NCBI GenBank assembly: GCA_023512635.1
Contig: JAILZF010000008.1
Location: 1-34,312, forward strand
Source of the DNA: Alicyclobacillus sp.
GTDB lineage: Bacteria; Bacillota; Bacilli; Alicyclobacillales; Alicyclobacillaceae
DNA length: 34,312 bases
Direction of reading: 5' to 3'
This document shows positions 11,143 to 20,007 of the stretch, in pieces. Positions within the stretch are counted from its first letter, which is position 1. Each line of letters opens with the position of its first letter. Made by a program: the position numbers and the translations under genes. A model generated the notes under the pieces. That model did not search any database, was not told the DNA's origin, and was given only the letters and a program-made list of their open reading frames with translations.

Positions 11143-11745
11143 GTGCTGGACGGGTTTGGTAGACTGGCGGACGCCGTGCTCACGCTGGGCTATGGCGGAA
11201 TCTGGCTGGCACTGGTGGTGGAAGCGCTCGGTTTGCCGTTTCCGGGTGATGCTGCGCTCGTGTTTTACGGCTTTGCCGCTGCCCGTGGCGACCTGAACTG
11301 GGGATTGGCGTTTGCGGCAAGCGTGATCGGTTATCTGACAGGAGCCTTGGTGAGTTACGTCACCGGCCGCCGCCTGGGTGAGCGCTGGGAACAAGTACCG
11401 GTACGCCACGCCGTCTGGTTGGACGGTGCCCGTTTACGCCAGGCCGCCGGGCGGCTGTTGCGCTATGGACCGCTGCTGCTGGTCCCTGGCCGGTTTTTGC
11501 CTGGCTGGCGAGCAGTCAGCTCCTACGCGGCAGGGGCAGCCCGTATGGACCTGCGTGCGTTTCTGGTCTACACTGGAACAGGAGCCGGGCTTTGGTGCGG
11601 CGCCTGGTTAGGGGTGGGCTACTGGTTTGGCGAGAATGCGGATTGGTTGCTACAAACCGCAAACAAGTGGCTCGCCGGGTTGGCTGCGGCGGGTACCGCA
11701 GCGGTCGCCGGTCTCTGGCTCTACCGGCGGACACGGCCCGACTAG
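11143..11745 (+). CDS. DedA-family membrane protein
   Basis: VLDGFGRLADAVLTLGYGGIWLALVVEALGLPFPGDAALVFYGFAAARGDLNWGLAFAASVIGYLTGALVSYVTGRRLG...PGRFLPGWRAVSSYAAGAARM; GTG start with GGAGGCG RBS. Confidence 0.88.
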   Translation: MLDGFGRLADAVLTLGYGGIWLALVVEALGLPFPGDAALVFYGFAAARGDLNWGLAFAASVIGYLTGALVSYVTGRRLGERWEQVPVRHAVWLDGARLRQAAGRLLRYGPLLLVPGRFLPGWRAVSSYAAGAARMDLRAFLVYTGTGAGLWCGAWLGVGYWFGENADWLLQTANKWLAGLAAAGTAAVAGLWLYRRTRPD

Positions 11746-11775
11746 CCCTTTTGCACAGCGAGGAGGCGGGGCGGC

Positions 11776-12126
11776 GTGGACGAGGCACAGGGTGGGGTGG
11801 AGTTAGAGGTTTGCCTGCAGAACCCAGGAGCCCAGGTAGCAGCGCGCGTGGCCGCGCACCTGCCCGGCCGCGTTTGTGTACGCCACTACGACTGTCTGGA
11901 CCAGTGCGCACTGTGTGTACGCGCTGCATTTGCCTGGCTCCACGGCGCATGCTGGCAAGCAGCTTCAGACGAAGCCTTGTACACCCAGCTGCTGCACACT
12001 GTCAACAGGGTCTTGGCACCGTCAGGGCCAACACCCTCACCGGCCAGCGGCCATTCTGACACAGCCCTGGCCAGTCCCAGGAAGCCGCGTCCTGGGACTG
12101 GCAAAGCTTGGGGCCACCCTCGTTAA
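11776..12126 (+). CDS. DUF1450 (YuzB-like) family protein
   Basis: GTG start with gaggaggcgg RBS; VCVRHYDCLDQCALCVRAAFAWLHG Cys motif (CxxxCxxC) resembling DUF1450. Confidence 0.65.
   Translation: MDEAQGGVELEVCLQNPGAQVAARVAAHLPGRVCVRHYDCLDQCALCVRAAFAWLHGACWQAASDEALYTQLLHTVNRVLAPSGPTPSPASGHSDTALASPRKPRPGTGKAWGHPR
12065..12098. other. Perfect 13-bp inverted repeat (hairpin) between convergent genes
   Basis: GCCAGTCCCAGGA-agccgcg-TCCTGGGACTGGC near the 3' end of the DUF1450 ORF; no T-run. Coordinates approximate. Confidence 0.7.
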
Positions 12127-12347
12127 GCCAACGACGTACTGTCGGTTTGCACCAGCGTGGCGCCCACTTTCTTGACCACCTGGCCTTGCGGGAAGGCAAA
12201 AATGTTTTTGCTGACCACCAAGTCCATCGCCTGTTGCACCGCTTGGTTGTCCACGGGCTGTTTAGGATTCGGCAGGTTGAGGCGGACGCGCTGGTTTAAA
12301 TCGGTCATAAACTCCAACTGCAGCACTGTTTTGCTGGCCATGGCCAT
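12123..12347 (-). CDS. DUF2922 family protein
   Basis: MAMASKTVLQLEFMTDLNQRVRLNLPNPKQPVDNQAVQQAMDLVVSKNIFAFPQGQVVKKVGATLVQTDSTSLA; typical DUF2922 length and pattern, next to a DUF1659 gene. Confidence 0.8.
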   Translation of the reverse strand: MAMASKTVLQLEFMTDLNQRVRLNLPNPKQPVDNQAVQQAMDLVVSKNIFAFPQGQVVKKVGATLVQTDSTSLA

Positions 12348-12468
12348 CCCCTCCCAGACGTGATTGCCCCGTCAAACTGGCGCGTACGGTGTATCCACGT
12401 GCCGCGGGTCCCAGTCGTGCGCGCAGGCCGGTCCACACCGCGTCTACATGTCATAGCCATCCGCTCGT

Positions 12469-12762
12469 TTACGATCCGCTCGTCGTGCCGCCCGCGGTGC
12501 TGCTCGTAGAGCCAGCGCCCGTGGTGACCGCCGGCGCGGGGGTGCCGGCCGCCAAACTGCTCTGGTCCACGCGGGTGACAGCGTACAACGGCTGCGCGCA
12601 TAGCGCCGCCAAGGCTTGACCTACCGCCAGCACGTCGTCGTCTGCGGCGGCTGGAGAGACGTGGGCAAAATTGCGGTTTTGCAACTTAGGCTGTCCGTTG
12701 GCCGACGTCCCTGCCTGAAACTGCAGTTGCAGATGCCGGGAGACCGGGGTTACAAGCGCCAT
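12469..12762 (-). CDS. DUF1659 family protein
   Basis: MALVTPVSRHLQLQFQAGTSANGQPKLQNRNFAHVSPAAADDDVLAVGQALAALCAQPLYAVTRVDQSSL; RBS GAGGAGG. Confidence 0.8.
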   Translation of the reverse strand: MALVTPVSRHLQLQFQAGTSANGQPKLQNRNFAHVSPAAADDDVLAVGQALAALCAQPLYAVTRVDQSSLAAGTPAPAVTTGAGSTSSTAGGTTSGS

Positions 12763-12862
12763 GGCTGCCTCCTCCTCTCTGCACCGTGCGGGTTCCGCCC
12801 GCAACCGCGGTGCAATCAGATACATGCCGCCACCCTCGCTTGACGGGGACCCCCTTGGTCCA

Positions 12863-13618
12863 TCATTCCGTTGAAGCCCCCTGGCGCGCCTGCAACGCCG
12901 CTGACACCAACCCGCGAAACAACCCGTGGTGCTCCGGATACCGCCGCCAAAGGTTTTCCGGGTGCCACTGTACCCCTACCACAAACCGGCCGTCTGCCGC
13001 CTCAATGCCTTCAATCAACCCGTCCGCGTCCCACGCCACCGCCCGCAACCCTGGCCCGACCGACCTGACCGCCTGATGGTGAAACGAGTTGCAGCGCACC
13101 CGAGTCTGCCCTCCGTACAGTTGCGCAAGCAGGCTGTGCGGAGCCAAGCGCACCTCGTGGCTGAGGTGGTCACGGCGCGCCTTTTGCGCGTGTTGGATGT
13201 GACCACGCCACTGCCTGCCCAAGTCTTGGTAAAGCGAGCCGCCAAACGCCACGTTCAACACCTGTATCCCCCGGCACAAGCCCAACACCGGCTTCCCTTG
13301 CGCGCAAAGCGCGTGAATCAACGCCATCTCCAGGGCGTCCCGTTCCGGCACCACCGTGCCCAAACCTGCTAGCGGCGGCTCACCGAACCGGGCGGGGTCA
13401 ACATCTTCCCCACCCGCCAAGACGAGGCCGTCTAGCCGTTCCGCGAGGGCTTGCACAACCTGCTCGTCCTCTAAAAACGGAACAACGACCGGCAGTCCGC
13501 CGGCCGTTTCTACTCCCTGAGCATAATCGTCTGCACTGACCACACCAAGCAACACCGGTCCCGTCCCCGCCACCGGGATGACGTGGCGGGTCCCTGTGAT
13601 GCCAATCAGCGGGCGCAT
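12863..13618 (-). CDS. Class I glutamine amidotransferase / gamma-glutamyl-gamma-aminobutyrate hydrolase family
   Basis: MRPLIGITGTRH...LDGLVLAGGEDVDPARFGE...GKPVLGLCRGIQVLNVAFGGSLYQDL...FVVGVQWHPEN. Confidence 0.92.
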   Translation of the reverse strand: MRPLIGITGTRHVIPVAGTGPVLLGVVSADDYAQGVETAGGLPVVVPFLEDEQVVQALAERLDGLVLAGGEDVDPARFGEPPLAGLGTVVPERDALEMALIHALCAQGKPVLGLCRGIQVLNVAFGGSLYQDLGRQWRGHIQHAQKARRDHLSHEVRLAPHSLLAQLYGGQTRVRCNSFHHQAVRSVGPGLRAVAWDADGLIEGIEAADGRFVVGVQWHPENLWRRYPEHHGLFRGLVSAALQARQGASTE

Positions 13619-13632
13619 CCGCATCCCTCCGC

Positions 13633-14883
13633 TTACTGCCAACTCGCCAGGTAGCGGCGCTGCTCCTCCGTCAGGTGGTCGAGGCTGACGCCCCAAGCGG
13701 CCAAGCGCATCCGCGCCACTTGTTCATCTAGCTCCTGTGGCAGCGGATACACCCCTGGCGCCAGCGTGTGCTCCACCAACCAGCGCAGGCCGAGCGCCTG
13801 CAAAGCGAACGACATGTCCATCACCTCGACAGGATGGCCATCCCCCGCCGCCAGGTTGACCAGCCGGCCCTCCGCCAACAGGTACAGACGTCGCCCGTCT
13901 GCCAGTTGGTACTCGGTGATGTTGGAACGCACCTCCCGCACCGCCACCGCCAGCTCCGCCAAGGCCTGTTTGTCAATCTCCACGTCAAAGTGCCCGGCGT
14001 TGGCCAATACCGCCCCGCTTTTCATACGCTCCAGGGCGGCGCGCGGGATGCTGTGGCGATTGCCCGTGACCGTCACAAAAAAGTCGCCCACCTCCGCGGC
14101 TGCCGCCACCGGCATGACCGCGAACCCTTCCATAACGGCCTCTAACGCGCGTACCGGATCCACCTCGCAGACGATCACGCGTGCCCCTAGGCCCTTGGCC
14201 CGCATGGCCACGCCTTTGCCACACCAACCGTACCCCACCACCACCACCGTCTTGCCCGCCACCAGCAGGTTGGTGGTGCGGACAATCCCGTCCCACACGG
14301 ATTGCCCGGTGCCGTAACGGTTGTCAAACAGGTGCTTGCACCGCGCGTCATTGACGGCCAGCATCGGGATGCGCAGCTCGCCTGCCGCCGCCATTGCGCG
14401 CAGCCGCAGGACGCCGGTGGTGGTCTCCTCGCAGCCACCGCACACCTGGGCTAAAGCTGGGCCGCCACGGCGGTGCAGCAACGCCACCAAATCGCCGCCG
14501 TCGTCAATCAACGCGTGCGGCTGGACGTCGGCCAGCTGCTGCAAGTGCTGCTCGTACTCTGCGACCGTCGCGCCGTGCCAGGCGAACGCCGTCACCCCGC
14601 GCTCGACCAGCGCAGCGACAACATCATCCTGAGTCGACAGCGGGTTGCTGGCCGCCACCGCCACCTCGGCCCCACCCGCCTGCAGCAACAGGGCGAGGTT
14701 GGCCGTCTTGGCCTCCAAGTGCAAACAGACGGCAATCCGTCGCCCGGCAAATGGCCGATCCCGCTCAAACTGCGCGCGCAACTGCCGGAGCAGCGGCATG
14801 TGCGCGTCCGCCCAAGCGATTTTCACCTGTCCTTGTGGGGCCAATGAAAGGTCGCGGATCTGTGAGTCTTGCAACGGCTGCAT
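13633..14883 (-). CDS. ahcY: Adenosylhomocysteinase
   Basis: MQPLQDSQIRDLSLAPQGQVKIAWADAHMPLLRQLRAQF...CEETTTGVLRL...NDARCKHLFDNRYGTGQSVWDGI...GYGWCGKGVAMRAKGLGARVIVCEVDPVRALEA. Confidence 0.97.
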   Translation of the reverse strand: MQPLQDSQIRDLSLAPQGQVKIAWADAHMPLLRQLRAQFERDRPFAGRRIAVCLHLEAKTANLALLLQAGGAEVAVAASNPLSTQDDVVAALVERGVTAFAWHGATVAEYEQHLQQLADVQPHALIDDGGDLVALLHRRGGPALAQVCGGCEETTTGVLRLRAMAAAGELRIPMLAVNDARCKHLFDNRYGTGQSVWDGIVRTTNLLVAGKTVVVVGYGWCGKGVAMRAKGLGARVIVCEVDPVRALEAVMEGFAVMPVAAAAEVGDFFVTVTGNRHSIPRAALERMKSGAVLANAGHFDVEIDKQALAELAVAVREVRSNITEYQLADGRRLYLLAEGRLVNLAAGDGHPVEVMDMSFALQALGLRWLVEHTLAPGVYPLPQELDEQVARMRLAAWGVSLDHLTEEQRRYLASWQ

Positions 14884-14978
14884 CACGATGGACCACGCCT
14901 CCTGCCAGCGACCTCCAGCAACCACCAGGCGCAGGATGATCCAGCACGCGTCCGTCCCGCCGGGGGTCGAGAACCTGA

Positions 14979-15329
14979 TTAAAAGTCCACCAACCCCAGG
15001 CTAATTTGCAGACTCTCATTGACCCGCTTCATCATGGATGCGTCCAGGTGGGTGACTTTATCGGTGAGGCGCTGTTTATCGATGGTGCGAATCTGCTCCA
15101 ACAAAATCACCGAGTCCCGGTCCAACCCGCTCTCACTCGCCGGAATCTCGACGTGCGTCGGCAGCTTCGCTTTCTGGATCTGTGCGGTGATGGCTGCGAC
15201 GATGACCGTCGGGCTGAAGCGGTTGCCGATGTCGTTTTGAATGACCAAAACGGGCCGGAAGCCGCCCTGTTCCGAGCCGACCACCGGCGACAAGTCGGCA
15301 AAAAAGATATCCCCCCGCTTCACCTGCAA
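14979..15329 (-). CDS. ndoA: EndoA/MazF-type mRNA interferase toxin
   Basis: [62 protein letters not shown]...; classic PemK/MazF family. Confidence 0.97.
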   Translation of the reverse strand: MQVKRGDIFFADLSPVVGSEQGGFRPVLVIQNDIGNRFSPTVIVAAITAQIQKAKLPTHVEIPASESGLDRDSVILLEQIRTIDKQRLTDKVTHLDASMMKRVNESLQISLGLVDF

Positions 15330-15333
15330 CCTG

Positions 15334-15615
15334 TCACACCCCGCTTACCAACCGTTCCACTGTGCTGCCTGCTTCCTGTTCAACAAGAAAGGCTTCAGAC
15401 GCCAGCCGCAGATTGATGCGCGCCATCTCCATATACCCTTGCTGCATGGCGGTGCGTATATCGAGTTTCCATCGTTCCGACACGTACTTGCGCATAGCTT
15501 CACGGATGATCTCGCTGCGGTTGGTCTGCTCCCGCAACGCCAAATCGTCCACTTGTTGCAAGAGTTGTTGCGGGATGTTGACGACGACGCGCTTTTGATT
15601 CGTCACGCCCGGCAC
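15334..15615 (-). CDS. ndoAI: EndoAI (MazE-like, ribbon-helix-helix) antitoxin
   Basis: [68 protein letters not shown]; immediately upstream of ndoA. Confidence 0.93.
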   Translation of the reverse strand: MPGVTNQKRVVVNIPQQLLQQVDDLALREQTNRSEIIREAMRKYVSERWKLDIRTAMQQGYMEMARINLRLASEAFLVEQEAGSTVERLVSGV

Positions 15616-15679
15616 CTCCGTCTAGGTACGGTCGGCAAATTTTTGCGCCATTCCCCATGCTTGCCACGGTTGCAGCCGT

Positions 15680-15708
15680 ATTATAGCCTGGGTTGAAAGG
15701 GCTGTCAA
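15680..15708 (-). promoter_or_regulatory. Consensus sigma-A promoter for ndoAI-ndoA
   Basis: Minus strand TTGACA-N17-TATAAT, 100% consensus hexamers with 17-bp spacer. Confidence 0.9.
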
Positions 15709-15769
15709 AGACTTGACACATTGCTAATCTATTCTGCTCTCGTGCATGAGGCACCTGCCGGTCAGGTGC

Positions 15770-15808
15770 AAAAAAACACCCTGCCCCACCGTCTGGGGCA
15801 GAGCGGTG
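15770..15808 (-). terminator. Rho-independent terminator of the YdcC-like lipoprotein gene
   Basis: Minus strand CTGCCCCA-gacgg-TGGGGCAG stem followed by GGTGTTTTTTT. Confidence 0.85.
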
Positions 15809-15887
15809 ACCCGCGCCTGTTTCCGGGAAGCGGCAGGTGCTTGGCACAATGGCCTTCCTCCGGCGACCCACCGCTCCGCCGTCCGGC

Positions 15888-16883
15888 TCATTTGCCAACC
15901 TGGCCCAAAGTCGACAGCGCCACGCTTTTCATTTCATCTAAATTTAACTGTGCACTCGTCAATTGGAACTCAACCCCGTTGTTCAGCCAGGTCAGCTGAC
16001 GAGCGCTGCCGTCCCCTGCCAACACCGCAGGGACGCCAAACAGATCAACCAGCTGGCCGTTGGGCAACCCCGCCGTCCCGGGGTCAGGCCGCCACTCTTC
16101 CAAGGTAAAGGACCGGTTGCCTGTGTAACGCAAAACCGCGTCGGTGGCAGACATCTGATGCAACAGGTTCAACTTGTCGCCCAGCGTAACCTGTGGTTCG
16201 ACGTAGCCGAACTCTTGCGAGGACGCCAGGGTGGGTTTGGCGGAAGCGCCCGATTGTGCGATTTTCTGCGGATCGAAGTCGGACGGCTGGTACTTGACCC
16301 CCGTTTTGAACGAAGTAAAGCGAATCGTCACCACAGCCTTGTTTTGGTTGTCAAACAGGATCACTTGCCGGGGTTCCAGGGTGCTGGCAGCCAGGTCGAC
16401 CTGCTGCCGGGTGACGATATCGTTGGCCGGGGTGACCGGCATGACAAACGTGTATTGGTCACCTTTTTTGCTAACCTTGACGTCAGACGACGTTAAAATC
16501 TGCTGCAAAATTTGGTCGTATAAGTAGATATGGCCTTGGTTTTGCGCCCAATTGCCGTTGAAGCGGAAGACTTTTTGCAGGGTCGGGCTGACGACAAACA
16601 TACCATGCTCATTGCGCACAATGACTTGGTTGATGTTCTTGTTGCTGTCGCCCAACGCAATCTTGTAAACCTGGGGCGACTCGTAATCGGTTGCGATGTA
16701 GTAGGTTTGCGCGCCGTTGTCCATCTGCACGGTCATGGTGGCCGTGCTCTGGTAGTTGCTCTGGTCTAACCTTTGTTGTTGTGTCTGCACCTGCGTCATG
16801 GCCTGCTTGGTGGATGTGCCGCAACCGGCCAAAACGCTGGCGGTCACCCCCAGTGCCAACACCCATACATGGACCTTTCGCAT
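15888..16883 (-). CDS. LolA-like / YdcC-type lipoprotein
   Basis: MRKVHVWVLALGVTASVLAGCGTST lipobox; NYQSTATMTVQMDNGAQTYYIATDYESPQVYKIAL... LolA-like fold; synteny with acpS and ndoAI as for B. subtilis ydcC. Confidence 0.82.
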   Translation of the reverse strand: MRKVHVWVLALGVTASVLAGCGTSTKQAMTQVQTQQQRLDQSNYQSTATMTVQMDNGAQTYYIATDYESPQVYKIALGDSNKNINQVIVRNEHGMFVVSPTLQKVFRFNGNWAQNQGHIYLYDQILQQILTSSDVKVSKKGDQYTFVMPVTPANDIVTRQQVDLAASTLEPRQVILFDNQNKAVVTIRFTSFKTGVKYQPSDFDPQKIAQSGASAKPTLASSQEFGYVEPQVTLGDKLNLLHQMSATDAVLRYTGNRSFTLEEWRPDPGTAGLPNGQLVDLFGVPAVLAGDGSARQLTWLNNGVEFQLTSAQLNLDEMKSVALSTLGQVGK

Positions 16884-17006
16884 ACGCCACCTCGCCTTTC
16901 CGACCGCCACCGAAACGCCGTTCAGCCACCCCTGAGCGCCATGCTCCACACCGGCAGACCGCACGGGTGTCCAAGCTGTCCCTTCACACCAGGCTGTATC
17001 AGGTGC

Positions 17007-18539
17007 CTATGCCACAGGACCAGATCCGTCGTTCAACCGGCTTTCCGCCCGGTCAAGGACCTGACGTTCTCCCTGGCTGCCTGTCGCGGCGGGGGTGAGG
17101 CACTCTGCTACGGCGGCCGTCAGGGCAGCCGCGACGTCAGACGCCATCACCCCGGCCGGCCCCACGCGTGCCCCCGCCAGTTCGCCCGCACGGCCGTGCA
17201 ACCACACCCCGGCCAACGCCGCTGTCCATGGGTCTGCTCCTTGCGCCAGCAGGCCGCCGATGACCCCTGCCAACACATCGCCCGTACCCGCCGTCGCCAG
17301 GGAGGCATCGCCCGTCGGATTCACCCGCACACGTCCCAGCGGATCGGCCACGAGGGTACGGTACCCTTTGAGCACCACCACCGCGCCGGTGCGCTGGGCC
17401 AGGCTGCGAGCCGCCTGCAAGCGTGCAGCCTGCACCTGTTGAACGGTGATCCCCAACAAACGGGCGCACTCTTTCGGGTGCGGTGTCAACACCCACCGCG
17501 GCAGGTGCGTATCGGTTGTCGTGAGCAGGCGCAAGCCGTCAGCATCAAGCACTCCGGGCCCGGCAAACGCGTCCAGCAGCCGGCGCCAAGCCGCAGCCTG
17601 GCTGCCCAACCCAGGTCCAAGCACCAGCGCCTGGCAATCGTTGCACCAAGCTAGATCCCCCGCTGCCCCGGGCCGTTGTACAAACTCGAACGGTGCCCCC
17701 GCGACGGGTGCTGCACCGCCCAGCACCACCAGCCCGGCGCCGGCGCGCGCTGCACCCCACGCCGCTAACACCGCCGCACCCGCCATCTCGCCGGCCACCA
17801 CTGCAACGCGTCCATAGCTGCCCTTGTGCGTGTCGGGGGTGCGCGGCCGCACCGCCTGGCGGACCGTCCAGCGGGATATCCACTGCACCCACGCAGGCCC
17901 CTCGGCCGTCTGCGGGTCAGGCAGGGCAATGCCGATGTCGGCCACCCTCACGTCACCGGCGTACAAACAGCCCGGTGTGACCGCCGTCCCGAGTTTTTGC
18001 AAGCCTAGACAAAGGGTGGCGTGCGCGCGCACCGCAGGCCCAGGCACCGCACCGGTGCTCGGGTCAATCCCAGACGGAACGTCCACCGCCAGCGTCCAGC
18101 GCGACTGCTGGTTGAGTTGCTCCACCAGGGTGGCCCACACCCCTGTCAACGGGCGGGCAGCCCCCGTGCCGAGCAAGGCGTCCACGTACACGTCCGCCTC
18201 AGGCAGTGGGGTCCCGGGGTGGTACAGTTGCCAGGGGACCCCTGAACTGCACGCGGACGCTGCCGCTAAGGCCGCTTCGCCGCGGAGTTGCAGCGGATCG
18301 ATCACGGTGAGCACCTGAACCTGGCAGCCCCAGTGCTGCAGCCAGCGCGCCGCTGCCCAGCCGTCGCCGCCGTTGTTGCCCTTGCCGCAGAGCACCAGCA
18401 CGCGCTGCGGCTGACGCGCGCGCACCGCCTCGGCGACCGCCCGGCCGGCGTGGTCCATCAACACGATCCCAGGGATGTTCAGCGTTTCGATGGTGTGTTG
18501 GTCTAACGCCTGCATCTGCTCGCTGGTTACGAGAAGCAC
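17007..18539 (-). CDS. Bifunctional NAD(P)H-hydrate epimerase / ADP-dependent NAD(P)H-hydrate dehydratase
   Basis: SEQMQALDQHTIETLNIPGIVLMDHAGRAVAEAV...LCGKGNNGGDGWAAARWL...AVDVPSGIDPSTG...KGSYGRVAVVAGE...NPTGDASLATAGTGDVLAGVIGGLLAQG; GTG start with GGGGAGGGG RBS. Confidence 0.95.
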   Translation of the reverse strand: MLLVTSEQMQALDQHTIETLNIPGIVLMDHAGRAVAEAVRARQPQRVLVLCGKGNNGGDGWAAARWLQHWGCQVQVLTVIDPLQLRGEAALAAASACSSGVPWQLYHPGTPLPEADVYVDALLGTGAARPLTGVWATLVEQLNQQSRWTLAVDVPSGIDPSTGAVPGPAVRAHATLCLGLQKLGTAVTPGCLYAGDVRVADIGIALPDPQTAEGPAWVQWISRWTVRQAVRPRTPDTHKGSYGRVAVVAGEMAGAAVLAAWGAARAGAGLVVLGGAAPVAGAPFEFVQRPGAAGDLAWCNDCQALVLGPGLGSQAAAWRRLLDAFAGPGVLDADGLRLLTTTDTHLPRWVLTPHPKECARLLGITVQQVQAARLQAARSLAQRTGAVVVLKGYRTLVADPLGRVRVNPTGDASLATAGTGDVLAGVIGGLLAQGADPWTAALAGVWLHGRAGELAGARVGPAGVMASDVAAALTAAVAECLTPAATGSQGERQVLDRAESRLNDGSGPVA

Positions 18540-18567
18540 GCGTTCCCCTCCCCGAGGATTGGTATAC

Positions 18568-18966
18568 TTATATTCCGCCCGTCCCATCGGTAGTACAATC
18601 CTCCGGCACGTCCCAGACGGCAAACGCCAAGGCGTGTTGCGCCGTATGTGTCAGGGAGACATGCAACCGTCCGCGCGGCGGCTGCGCAGGCCGAGTGAAC
18701 TGTATCTCCAGTCCGGCAGGTCCCAGCAGCACGTCGACACAGTTCATGGACAACCTCCCCAAACCACAGCCCAGCGCCTTGGCCAACGCCTCTTTGGCAG
18801 CAAAGCGGCCCGCAACAAACTCCACCAGGCGCTGTCCAGACAGCACCGACGCCTGCGCGCGTTCCTGCGGCCCCAAAACACGCCCTAACAGGCGCGCGCC
18901 GTGCCGTCCACAAGCGCGTCGGATGCGCTCCACTTCAACCATATCGGTTCCGACCCCGGCAATCAT
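18568..18966 (-). CDS. acpS: Holo-[acyl-carrier-protein] synthase
   Basis: MIAGVGTDMVEVERIRRACGRHGARLLGRVLGPQERAQ...EFVAGRFAAKEALAKALGCGLG...VSLTHTAQHALAFAVW. Confidence 0.96.
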   Translation of the reverse strand: MIAGVGTDMVEVERIRRACGRHGARLLGRVLGPQERAQASVLSGQRLVEFVAGRFAAKEALAKALGCGLGRLSMNCVDVLLGPAGLEIQFTRPAQPPRGRLHVSLTHTAQHALAFAVWDVPEDCTTDGTGGI

Positions 18967-19248
18967 CCTGGCCCCTCCTTGTCTGGCTTGTCCTGGCTCG
19001 ATTGTACAACGTCACTCTGCCCAGGTAGAATGAAGCCAGGTTGCCATGCCGGTGGCGGACCGGCCTTCCAGGCTACGCCTCGAGATGCGGCCTGCCTGCC
19101 CGCTTGCACCTGCCGCTTGTGGATGGCCTCGCTGGCAAGGAATCGGCTTTCAGCGGAGGGGTGCTCCCGGCGGTGAGCGGAATCTAGCGGAATCTAAAGA
19201 AGGAGCACGGACTGTTCAAGAAGACGGACAGAGAGGGGAGAGGAGTGC

Positions 19249-20007
19249 GTGCGACAGCGTTTTTGGCGCGCGTTTACCGCGTTGGCCGGCTTGGCCTGCG
19301 CGTTTTCTGGTTTGTCCTGGATGTTTCTCGCAGCGGCGCACGTTCCTTTGCTCGCACCCACCCAGCGTTTGCTGTTGCTCAACCTGCCCACGCTGATACC
19401 TTCCCTGTGGAACATCGTCCTTCCTGGCCAAACCCTCGGCGCTTGGGCTCCGTTGGCGGTGTTGCTGGTGCAGGTGTTTTTCACCGGGGGATTTTACGGT
19501 GTGCTGGTGCGCGTCAACACCGGCCAACCTGTCAGCCCCCGCAGCTTTGTGGCGGACGCGGTGCACAGCTTTGGCCGGCTTCTGGTGTGGCATGGCCTGT
19601 GGACGGCCATCACCCTGGCCTTGGCGGGTACGGGTACCGCCTGGCCGGCCACCGCCACGCTGTTGGCGGTCTTGCTGTGGCTCGCCCGTTTTGTCTTTCT
19701 CTTTGCGGATGCCGCGCTGGTCTGTGAACCGGACTTCCGGACGGCCTTGCGCACCGCAACGGCTGCGCTGTTCGCCGGATTCTTGCCCATGCTGCCGCTG
19801 GCAGTGGTGCTGACAGTCCTCACAGGGGCTGGTCTGGCGCTGGCCGCACTGGCGCCTCCCCTGGCGTTTGCGGGCCTCACCCTGTTCTACGTGGTGGCGA
19901 GCGTGTGGCTGTTGCACATGGTGACCGCCCGATACCTGTACTTCTCCGCTTGGCAGGAGCGGCAGACGGCCGTTACACTCACGCCCAGCGCTGGACGCAA
20001 CGGCTGA
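19249..20007 (+). CDS. Multi-pass membrane protein, function unknown
   Basis: GTG start with gagaggag RBS; several hydrophobic segments over 252 aa. Confidence 0.7.
   Translation: MRQRFWRAFTALAGLACAFSGLSWMFLAAAHVPLLAPTQRLLLLNLPTLIPSLWNIVLPGQTLGAWAPLAVLLVQVFFTGGFYGVLVRVNTGQPVSPRSFVADAVHSFGRLLVWHGLWTAITLALAGTGTAWPATATLLAVLLWLARFVFLFADAALVCEPDFRTALRTATAALFAGFLPMLPLAVVLTVLTGAGLALAALAPPLAFAGLTLFYVVASVWLLHMVTARYLYFSAWQERQTAVTLTPSAGRNG

Noticed and set aside
19176-19195. 10-bp tandem repeat AGCGGAATCT x2
   Set aside because: Two short copies only; no further structure.
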